From: Immersiella caudata | Taxonomy: Eukaryota; Ascomycota; Sordariomycetes; Sordariales; Lasiosphaeriaceae | Length of the DNA stretch: 64,000 nt | Assembly (NCBI GenBank): GCA_030512335.1 | Contig: JAULSU010000007.1 | Location: 2,790,001-2,854,000 of the forward strand | Direction: 5' to 3' | Part shown: piece after piece, positions 56,601-64,000 of the stretch | Numbering within the stretch: position 1 is the first letter of the stretch | Layout: each line of letters starts with the position of its first letter | Notes under the pieces: model-generated | Told to the model about the DNA's origin: nothing | What the model saw: the letters and a program-made list of their open reading frames with translations, nothing else | The model's database searches: none | Translations under genes and position numbers: made by a program

Positions 56601-57191
56601 AAAAAAGCACCGACCCTGTCCGCTCCAAGGAAGTTGAAGGGAACTATAGGAAAGGGTCAAAGGCCCGTGTTGTTGACATCGTGAGGCTCGACTTGGGGTT
56701 GACCTGGTGTTGAATTTTTGCCAAGGTGGGGTCCTGGCGAAAGTGGGCTGAAGCGACAGGGGTGCGAGCACGTCATTTCACGGGACGTCAATTCGGGCAC
56801 AAGACGACCACCCCTCGCGGTCTTCCACCAAACCTTCTCTCTTCTCTCGCACTCTGGATTCGGTCACATTCTCCATTACGAAGTCGATCTGCGCCCTCGC
56901 GTACACTTCAATTTCCAATTTTTGCCGAATCAAGGCCCTATCTTGGCGTGGCATCTTGCCTAGCTATTAACGCTTGCAACAAATGAGAATACTCCGCTTT
57001 CCACAGAATGACAGCCGAAAACACCGCTCCCAGCGCAAGTCCATGCAACACTCGAGCTTCCGGGGTCTCTGCCTCGCACCCGCTAGGCTACCGCTCATTA
57101 TGACGATGGCAAGAAACAAATCTCATGACACCCAACGCCTGCGCTTTTATCTCCGTTCTCGACCGGCAGGTCTCTACTTCGACGCACCTGT
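53629..57191. other. Gene-poor region, 3.6 kb
   Basis: It holds the COX10 promoter and the sulfite oxidase 3' region, with no supported gene in between. Short frames near 55.0-55.3 kb and 55.6-55.9 kb have no domain. A scrap resembling a retroelement zinc-knuckle region is listed separately. Confidence 0.45.
56312..56400 (-). mobile_element. Possible scrap of a copia-like retroelement Gag zinc-knuckle region
   Basis: One minus-strand frame reads DHDEEHCWKKHPEL and then stops (TGA at 56314-56312). Text of the type H-x-E-x-C-W-x-x-H-P-E is characteristic of the end of CCHC knuckles in fungal Ty1/copia-like polyproteins. The upstream cysteines are not in the same frame, and no LTR or integrase/reverse-transcriptase block is visible nearby, so at most a short degraded remnant is present. 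Chance similarity is quite possible. Confidence 0.2.
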
Positions 57192-59324
57192 CTAGCGGAT
57201 CATGCTGTCCCTCGTCTCTTCAGCCTCCTTCTTGAAGCCGCACCCGAAAGTCTCTCCCGTTGACCATGTGACACCCTTGCCTTCGCCGTTGTTAGTGCAA
57301 CGCGGGCAGATGCGCACACGGTGCCATGCTGTCGCCAAGTTGCCGCGCGCGTTATAAATGCTGCCGTGCGTCTCGGGCTGCGAGTTGTATGCATCATCCG
57401 TGGCCTTTACGACAAGCGTCGTACAGTGTTTGCTCTTTTTCTTTTCCTCCGCACACTCACCTTCCGCCGCTTTAGCAACGTTCACCGACGAAGAACCTGG
57501 CAGCTCCATGATGGGGAGCTTGCCCAGATATCGCCAACGCCTCCACGCCCAGTTCTTGTTCCCAAAGCAGTTGCCCGGCACGGCACAGTCGTCAAGCAGT
57601 TCGGCCTGATCCCACGTCTTGCCACCATCGAGGCTGACATCGACACGAGCGACCCCCCGGCCGCCACCCGAGTATGCGTACCCTTGGAGGGCAACAGGCT
57701 CGGCGGGAGTCTCCTTCGGGCAGCCGGGCATGCCGAAATCCTTTGCAGCTCCCTCCGCTTGGGTCTTGGCTGTGAAGCCAACCTTCCTCTCGACGGCGCC
57801 AATGTCGGCAACTCCGCCGGTCTGTTTGCTTCCGCTCATCCATGGCATCTTCCCCTTGCGAACACAGTCGCCAACCCAGACGCCAGTGACCGTACTGGTA
57901 ATCGGCATCTCCTGGATCGAGACAGCCTTGTCCCAGTCTGGATTCGCTCCTTCATTCGGTCCAAAGCTCTTGTAGTCCCGACGCTGCCACTGGCTCGGAC
58001 TCTCCTCGTCCGACACAACGATCTTGCTCAGCCACTTCACCGACCGCGCAGCCACGGTACCAGGCACGACTGATCGCAATGGGAAGCCATGATCGCGGGG
58101 TAATGGCTCACCGTTCATGCCAAAGGCCAACAACACGTCGCCGCGCGGATCGAGCGCCTTCGGGAGAGGGATAGACGAACCATAGGCTTCGAGGCCTGAG
58201 AACTGAACATGCAAGGAGTTTGCATCCGGGTGCTCTTGCTCGCTGGCAGCTTTCTGGGTGGACGAAGTGGCGTCGGCGACCTTCAGCCCCGCATCCGCAA
58301 GGACATCAGCGAGTCGAACGCCTTCCCAAACAGCATTGCTGATGGCACCGACACCCCACTGCAGGCCATTGGTCTTTCCAGCATGCCGCGTCATGTCGTT
58401 CCGGCGGTTTCCACTGCACTGCAACACGGCGGTAACTTTATGGGTTGGGAATTTCTCTTTCAGCTCTGCGAGGGTATACGTCTTCGTCTCGCCATCAGGC
58501 AGCTCGATCGAGAGCACATGTTCGTCCGCCTTTTCTTCCGGCACGACAGGCACCCACATATGGTTTCGCACATAAAACAACCCATTCGGCGTCTTGAACT
58601 CGCGATCGAGTTCTTCATTCGGCGGTTCAGCATTGCGCGGCTTGGCGGTGTGGGTGATGAGTCGGGCGTCACGGATAGGGTCTTCTTGGAAAGGATCCTC
58701 GATCGTCTCCGCCGCTGGCCTTCCGTTCACCAAGTCGGCTGCGTCGATAAACCCAATTAGATACTGATTTAGGATTTCCCGGACGTAGGCTGTTTTGTGA
58801 ATGCTGAAGATATTCCAATAGGGCTCGATGCTACCACCAGCCGCTCGAAGGATCACATCACCTCCCGGATGCGCCGCAACCCAATCAGTTATATCGTACA
58901 CCTTGTCTTCGAATGTTACCCATGGCTGCGCCGAGGAGCCATCGTGTTGTCGGACGCCCGCCAATCGAAACCGTGGAAGGGATGGGTCCCGGTCGTCGTT
59001 CCCGACGGGTCCTCGTATCGGTTTCACATCCTCCACCTCGTGGTCATCGCTATGCTGAATGAGGGCAATCATGGAGGCAAGCAACCCACCACCGACGACG
59101 AGACCCAACGGTGCGACCCGCGACATCCTAACATCGCGGTGTCCGGCACCGGGCGACTCGATCGGCTTTTTGGGTCCAGCCCCTTTCGCACTCCGGGCGG
59201 CGCACTGATGCAGTGGACGAGTGCGGAGAGCGGCACGCGAGAGTCGGGCAACAGATGCGGGGGCAGGACGTTGTCCGGCCTGCAACGCGTCGGCAGCAAG
59301 CCGTTTCGAGATGTTCGCAGCCAT
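57192..59324 (-). CDS. Sulfite oxidase with N-terminal cytochrome b5 domain, mitochondrial
   Basis: Molybdopterin enzyme that oxidises sulfite to sulfate. Single exon, 710 aa, ATG at 59324 (MAANISKRLAADALQAG). The N-terminus is basic with Arg-spaced helices (mitochondrial presequence), followed by one hydrophobic span at about 72-90. The cytochrome b5 domain (about 120-200) has heme ligands His152 (HPGGD) and His176 (FSIHKTAYVREIL). The Mo-cofactor domain follows, with the Mo-ligating Cys303 in VLQCSGNRR and with GVGAISNAVWEGVRL and PLRSVVPGTVAARSVKWL. The dimerisation domain contains GYAYSGGGRGVARVDVSLDGGKTW. Nitrate reductase is excluded because there is no FAD/NAD module and the b5 domain is N-terminal. 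The Lys/Glu insertion near residue 630 (EEKKKSKHC) is unusual but in frame. Confidence 0.95.
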   Translation of the reverse strand: MAANISKRLAADALQAGQRPAPASVARLSRAALRTRPLHQCAARSAKGAGPKKPIESPGAGHRDVRMSRVAPLGLVVGGGLLASMIALIQHSDDHEVEDVKPIRGPVGNDDRDPSLPRFRLAGVRQHDGSSAQPWVTFEDKVYDITDWVAAHPGGDVILRAAGGSIEPYWNIFSIHKTAYVREILNQYLIGFIDAADLVNGRPAAETIEDPFQEDPIRDARLITHTAKPRNAEPPNEELDREFKTPNGLFYVRNHMWVPVVPEEKADEHVLSIELPDGETKTYTLAELKEKFPTHKVTAVLQCSGNRRNDMTRHAGKTNGLQWGVGAISNAVWEGVRLADVLADAGLKVADATSSTQKAASEQEHPDANSLHVQFSGLEAYGSSIPLPKALDPRGDVLLAFGMNGEPLPRDHGFPLRSVVPGTVAARSVKWLSKIVVSDEESPSQWQRRDYKSFGPNEGANPDWDKAVSIQEMPITSTVTGVWVGDCVRKGKMPWMSGSKQTGGVADIGAVERKVGFTAKTQAEGAAKDFGMPGCPKETPAEPVALQGYAYSGGGRGVARVDVSLDGGKTWDQAELLDDCAVPGNCFGNKNWAWRRWRYLGKLPIMELPGSSSVNVAKAAEGECAEEKKKSKHCTTLVVKATDDAYNSQPETHGSIYNARGNLATAWHRVRICPRCTNNGEGKGVTWSTGETFGCGFKKEAEETRDSMIR

Positions 59325-60477
59325 GGTTGGGGGGCGGTTGATGGCGGCCCAGCAGAAGTGATGAGGGTTACGGATGATGGACGTCTATCGATGCGATCAT
59401 TCCATTACAGATAGCCGGTTCGCTGTTGCTGCGCGGTGTCGGTGTCGGGAGAAGAAATCCGACCAATTGCGTATGTCACGAGGTTTGGGTGGTGCGGTCA
59501 GGCGTGCGCGCAAGTGGTTCCAAAGGGCCGGCGGAAGCGAAGGAACACCGCCTACCGTATTCGGGTGGTCGAAGTGGGCTTGCTGAATGTTGCACGAAAC
59601 GTGGAAACCTCAGTTGCGACCTGGCAGCAGAGCTTGGTTCTTTGTTGACGAGGCAAGAAGATGTTTTGGAAGCCTGGATGCTAAGGCGATTGCGGTTTGT
59701 GTCCGTTGTCAGTGTGAAAACGGGGCGGTCAACAGACGTGTGCAATTTGATGTTTGTTTGCAGTCACAGCCAGTCACTCTTTGTTCGCCGATGCTTGCCG
59801 GGGCAGCTTTTGCTGAGAAGTTGGTGACTCGCCGACGTCAGGGGAGCTCGGACCAGTCCCGGGAATTTCCTCATCGGAACCGGGCTCCACTCCCATTTGC
59901 TGGCGTGGGGCTCCACAGCGGGCAGCTGACCACAGCCAGGATCCTTAGTCATGAACAACAGCCATGGCACGTTCAATCCGCTGGGAGCCCCGAATATCGA
60001 CAGCTTCAATTCTAAGCACACAGACGGACAGACACACTCGGTACAAAAATGAAATAAAATATAACTTGCAACTCAAATTTGAAAACCCGACAGAAAAACA
60101 GGAAATCTTACCCGAACCATCGGAACGTGCGGCCTACAAGGGAAAAAGCATGACTAAAATGACTCAAATTTTTTTTCCAAACCACCAGTGCCCCCCAATT
60201 TCCTCCATCGCGGGATGGCATCATTCCTTGGCTTTGACTCACTGAGCCCAGTGGTCAGTGCCGACGGCGAAGTGCCGGCCTCTGGGGATTCCGCCCCGGG
60301 GAGCAGTCCTCTAGAGCCAGTACGGGAATGGCGGCGGTCGCGGAGATGATGCCCCTTCCAACTCGGAGTCGTAGTCGCTCTCAATTTCAACGGTGACGGG
60401 ATACGCTACAGTCGCTCTCCTTAAGCTCCATCACTGCTAGCCTCGAACATACAATGGCAGTTTGTCGGTGATGATAC
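59325..60477. other. Spacer between two minus-strand genes
   Basis: This is the sulfite oxidase promoter and the 3' UTR of the large gene ending at 60478. An A-rich stretch lies near 60020-60180. No gene or repeat is recognised. Confidence 0.5.
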
Positions 60478-63400
60478 TCACTTTGCGCCGCCTTCTTTGT
60501 TCTTGTTTCTCTTCCTGGTCTGCCCGTCATCTTCCTCATCCTCATCCTCACCCTGTACCGCGCTCTTTCTCTTAGAACTAGCAGTTGCCTCGACGCCCAT
60601 CTCATAACCCTTGTTATCGTTATCATCATCTTCGTCGACCGACGTCGTCCAGGGATCAACAGGCAGCGCCACCCCCTCGGGCCGCTTCGCGCAGGCAGTC
60701 ACATGCTGCTTCGCGTCATGCATGACATCCGATAGCATGGTTCCTTCCCACGGACAGAACTTGTACTCCTGCCTGCCCCGGCCTTTGCAGAACAGCAGAT
60801 GCTTTTCCTGATAGCCCTTCGAGAAGGGGCCCAGCGGGAGGGCGCACAGCTTGCAGTATGGAGCGTCTTTGGGAAGACGGTTTGGTGCGCAAGCGTGCGG
60901 CTCCTCGTTGAGTTTGAGGTGCTTACCACATGCTTCGCAAGCCGTCCATTGCTGGTTGATGGGGAAGGTGATGCCGGGGTAGCACCTAGAGTCGTGCAGG
61001 GCGCGGTCGGCAGTCGCGTTGAGGACGGTGTGGTCGCGGCCGCAGCGGGAGCAAAAGTGGAAGTTGGACTCAATGAGCTCGTTGACGCGGGATTTGGCGT
61101 GGGGAATAGACACGGAGTTGTCCTTTTTGGAGGTTTCGATGCGGGAGAGCAACCCCCTGGCGTGTTTCTGGATGAAATGCTGCGTCCGTTGCTCGTTGGG
61201 CCAGTGCGCAAAGAGCGGCTCCTCGCAAAAGTTGCAGGCCATGATGGTGTGGGCGTCGCGGACGTGTGCGTGCACAAGTTCAGGGTGATTGAGGGGGTAG
61301 GTGAAGGAGCAGTCTTCGTAGGGGCATTCGAGCGTCCGGAGGAGGTTGATGTTGCGAAGCTGGTAGTACTGTTCCTGCAGGCGGCGAACTTCGCTCGGGG
61401 TGGACACGCCGATGGAGATGGCCGGCATGCTGGTGCCAGGGACACGCATGATGGATTCGATAGGTGGCGCATTGATGGGGATGTTGTTGTTTTCGTAGAC
61501 GGAGAGGGGGTGGGCGAAGGATCTTTCGCGAAGGCGGGCGGCCTTTTCGATGGCTGAGAGCTTGTAAGGGGCCGGGAATCTCCAACCGCTGCTGTCAACC
61601 TCTATCTCGGGTTCTTGACCTTCATCGCTGGTGACCTCTTCATACTCATCCTCGTTCACCGACGGAATTGTGCTCGTGTCGTGGTAAGCGAATCTCGAGG
61701 AATCCGCATCCACCTCGATATCCTCGACACTTTCCGGAGGCTCATCCCGGTTCTCCTCGCGCCGAGCCTGTCTCGTCGGGCTCGTATCATGTAACATTTT
61801 AGTCCGAGGCGACACAGGCTGGTGACCCGGCGTTGTGCCCGGCGTCAAAAATGTCGTCCTCTTCGTCAACCTCGGCGGCGTCTTTGGCTGCGCAGTCTTT
61901 GGTTGCGGAGTAGTCTTCTTTCCGCGCAATACGGCTACGGCCTTTTTCGGCGCCGCACGCGGCAGCTTCTTCTGATCGTCCCACGGCTGTAGCGTCTTGA
62001 ACCCGGGCGCCGCCTCAGCGTCGAGCAGCTGGAAGTCTGTGTGGCGCTCGATCGCGGGATATTGTGACTCAAACAACCTCCCGTACAGGCGCCCAGCAGG
62101 TGTCGCATAGATGTCACGGTAGCCCCAAACTGGTGGAAATGTCTCTTCGCCTACGGGTGCCGGCAACAGCGTGTCCTTCACGAAATCGTCCTTGCCACTC
62201 AAGTTGAAGATGACGTTTGGCGTGACGATTCGCTTGCGGATGAACTGCCACTCTTGCGCGGTGGTGCCCTTGTGGACAATGAAGCTGGGCTTGTTCGGTG
62301 CCCAGTCCTTGGTCCTGGTCTGACGGATAACGATGCTTGTGGACTTGTCCACGGCCGAGTTTCGCTTTTTGCCCTTGGCGGTGAGTATCTGGTGTACCAG
62401 ATCGCGGAAATCCTTGATATTCGTGGATTCGGGATTGAAGGAGACCCCCTTTCCGGAAACTCTGCTGTGGAACAAGGAGTAGGTGCTGAAGATGGGACGC
62501 AGGACAAGAAATTGCGGGAATGCACCGAGTCCGGAGTCCGACTTCTTCACACCAGGGGCTGTCCGCGAGCGGATATGCTTGTGCCAGCCGTCAAGAAATA
62601 GCACGACCTCGTCGAGGGAGTCCTCTCGGGTATCTTTGGAGCCAGCAACTGATAGCACGAGGCCAGGCGTACGGGCGCCGAGGAAGTCGCCCCCAGTTCG
62701 AACCTCAATGCCGGCAAGCCTTGCAACATCTTCATCGGCTCCATCCAGCTTGGACCCGCCCCTCACAGCCTGTCTCACTGCCTGAAGGAAGCGGTTCTTC
62801 ACCGTGTTCCTCGTGGCCGCTGTGCCCAGTTCTCGATGCAGCAGGCAGGGCAGCTCGCCACTCACCGCATCGTGCACCGCACCGGGAATGTAGATGTTGA
62901 AGCGGTCGCTAGGGCTACCAAAATCTCCTCCGCAGTTGTTTTCGGGCGTGTGGGCAGCGAGCATGGCGATGCCGTTCTTGTTGCTCATCCACGTCCTGTA
63001 TAAGTCATGCCAGTCGACGAAACTCAGACCGCCATAGGAGACGCCGTAGGGCCTGTCGGGCTCCTCCAGGCCGATGAAGGCGTCTGGAACGGCGGGACGA
63101 CCCGGCCGGTTTGCGATGCGGCCTCCAGCAAGCAAACGACAGGCTCGCTCCATCAGGATGCCGAAGTAGTTGGTGTACCAGTAGTGGTTCGGGGCCTTCT
63201 CGGGTATGCGCAGGTAGGCCACGTCTGGGCGGTTCATCTCATCATCTTGCACCCAGTGTAGACACAGGCGCTGAATGCTGCTGTCGAACGGAGGCTCAAG
63301 GGCCCCGTCTCTAGGCGGTCGGTCGGGGGTATCGCCCATGGGTCTGTTCTGGCCGGCTGTGGTGATGAAGATGGCTTTCGAGAACGGCCAGCTTTCCTCG

Positions 63401-64000
63401 CCTTCCTCATCCGGGTCGTATGGAGACGAGGAGACGAGCTCGGTGCGCAGCCAATCCAAGGCCGCAAGGTCGGCGCTGAAGTTGCCAGCGCCCTGGCATG
63501 GCACAAGCTTGCTCTGAGTCTCAGACCAGGGGTCGACATCGCCCTTTGGCTGGCGGTCGACCAGGTACAGCTTGTACGTGACGCCAGCGCGGTTGTCAAG
63601 ACCAAGGATGCGGTCCACGGCGTCGACGAAGCCATACAACGAACCAATGGGGAACCATACAATGCCTTGCCAGCCATACAGTGGCACCCATATCTTGCCG
63701 GTCCCAGGAAACGGCGATTTCATCTTGTCGACCTCGAATTGGCCGTGCTCTAGCGCTGAGTGCACAGTGTAACCCAAGTCCGGCGTCAGGGTGGGCAGCC
63801 CATGCGTAGCCGGCCAGCTGTGCTCATAGTCCTCATCGTCGGGATCACTCTGCTCATCGGGTGACTCGTCCGGTGCGACGGTGATCTGCTTTGAGACTCG
63901 ACCACCGCGCAACGTCATGGTAGGATAATCCCCATGAAGGCCGTTCTCCTCAGGGAACCCCCCACCGCGCAAGCCAACAGATTGGGGCGCGCCGCCGAAA
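60478..64000 (-). CDS. Very large multi-zinc-finger protein of unknown function (5' end beyond window)
   Basis: One frame is open from the right edge to the stop at 60478, at least 1173 aa; no start is visible. The first 600 residues form an unrecognised globular region with conserved-looking blocks (RPYGVSYGGLSFVDWHDLYRTW, FNLSGKDDFVKDTLLPAP, WGYRDIYATPAGRLYGRLFE). A Pro/Lys/Thr-rich linker and an acidic segment follow. The C-terminal 300 residues hold about six Cys/His modules: CPYEDC...HAHVRDAH, CNFCEE...HFIQKH, CSRCGRDH, CEACGKHLKL, CKLCALPLG and a final FCPWEG...HVTAC. The tail is acidic then Lys-rich (SSKRKS, TRKRNKNKE), nuclear-like. It may be a fungus-specific chromatin or nucleic-acid factor, but no family name can be given. 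Confidence 0.82.
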   Translation of the reverse strand, partial: FGGAPQSVGLRGGGFPEENGLHGDYPTMTLRGGRVSKQITVAPDESPDEQSDPDDEDYEHSWPATHGLPTLTPDLGYTVHSALEHGQFEVDKMKSPFPGTGKIWVPLYGWQGIVWFPIGSLYGFVDAVDRILGLDNRAGVTYKLYLVDRQPKGDVDPWSETQSKLVPCQGAGNFSADLAALDWLRTELVSSSPYDPDEEGEESWPFSKAIFITTAGQNRPMGDTPDRPPRDGALEPPFDSSIQRLCLHWVQDDEMNRPDVAYLRIPEKAPNHYWYTNYFGILMERACRLLAGGRIANRPGRPAVPDAFIGLEEPDRPYGVSYGGLSFVDWHDLYRTWMSNKNGIAMLAAHTPENNCGGDFGSPSDRFNIYIPGAVHDAVSGELPCLLHRELGTAATRNTVKNRFLQAVRQAVRGGSKLDGADEDVARLAGIEVRTGGDFLGARTPGLVLSVAGSKDTREDSLDEVVLFLDGWHKHIRSRTAPGVKKSDSGLGAFPQFLVLRPIFSTYSLFHSRVSGKGVSFNPESTNIKDFRDLVHQILTAKGKKRNSAVDKSTSIVIRQTRTKDWAPNKPSFIVHKGTTAQEWQFIRKRIVTPNVIFNLSGKDDFVKDTLLPAPVGEETFPPVWGYRDIYATPAGRLYGRLFESQYPAIERHTDFQLLDAEAAPGFKTLQPWDDQKKLPRAAPKKAVAVLRGKKTTPQPKTAQPKTPPRLTKRTTFLTPGTTPGHQPVSPRTKMLHDTSPTRQARREENRDEPPESVEDIEVDADSSRFAYHDTSTIPSVNEDEYEEVTSDEGQEPEIEVDSSGWRFPAPYKLSAIEKAARLRERSFAHPLSVYENNNIPINAPPIESIMRVPGTSMPAISIGVSTPSEVRRLQEQYYQLRNINLLRTLECPYEDCSFTYPLNHPELVHAHVRDAHTIMACNFCEEPLFAHWPNEQRTQHFIQKHARGLLSRIETSKKDNSVSIPHAKSRVNELIESNFHFCSRCGRDHTVLNATADRALHDSRCYPGITFPINQQWTACEACGKHLKLNEEPHACAPNRLPKDAPYCKLCALPLGPFSKGYQEKHLLFCKGRGRQEYKFCPWEGTMLSDVMHDAKQHVTACAKRPEGVALPVDPWTTSVDEDDDNDNKGYEMGVEATASSKRKSAVQGEDEDEEDDGQTRKRNKNKEGGAK

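Noticed and set aside
1..64000. CRISPR arrays, bacterial operons, phage or plasmid signatures
   Set aside because: None seen; gene structure and content are those of a filamentous fungal nuclear genome.

Overview
The window is nuclear DNA of a filamentous ascomycete (Pezizomycotina, most likely a Sordariomycete; the class is an inference). Genes are split by short 45-80 nt introns with GTNNGT donors and CTAAC/CTGAC branch points. The conserved proteins (Dhh1, a kinesin-8, a GH115 glucuronidase, Cox10, a cytochrome b5-type sulfite oxidase, a SF1/BBP relative) all read as fungal. There is no operon logic: neighbours are unrelated housekeeping, secretory and fungus-specific genes separated by long spacers. 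Most long open frames antisense to real genes are by-products of GC-rich codon use and were left out.

Layout. 1-1.8 kb: a broken, unrecognised minus-strand gene running off the left edge. 1.8-5.1 kb: no gene seen. 5.1-8.5 kb: DHH1 (minus) and a J-domain membrane protein (plus), divergent. 8.5-11.8 kb: gene-free, but with a strongly self-complementary segment at 9.57-9.74 kb and a long pyrimidine-rich leader with splice-donor-like sites. 11.8-13.0 kb: a three-exon hypothetical. 14.0-14.9 kb: a decayed minus gene. 15.3-20.6 kb: two fungus-specific genes, one a long coiled coil. 21.4-24.7 kb: KIP3-type kinesin-8, rebuilt here as four exons.

25.6-30.4 kb is an accessory patch: a frameshifted DUF7580-like gene (minus) facing away from a C2H2-type fungal gene (plus) that carries an in-frame stop and, at its C-terminus, a tandem array of Zn2Cys6-like motifs duplicated together with their introns. 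Families of this kind expand and decay rapidly in fungi, and this patch shows both processes.

30.8-43.8 kb: secreted GH115 alpha-glucuronidase (four exons), a BUGZ/ZNF207-like zinc-finger protein, an ankyrin protein, a divergent branchpoint-binding-protein relative and a five-exon MFS sugar transporter. 43.8-49.8 kb has no recognisable gene. 49.9-53.6 kb: a Myb-type DNA-binding protein converging on COX10. 53.6-57.2 kb: gene-free, with a possible retroelement scrap. 57.2-64 kb: mitochondrial-type sulfite oxidase and a very large zinc-finger protein of unknown role that runs off the right edge.

Exon boundaries were derived by hand from splice signals and reading-frame continuity. No database search was run; family names rest on recognised motifs.
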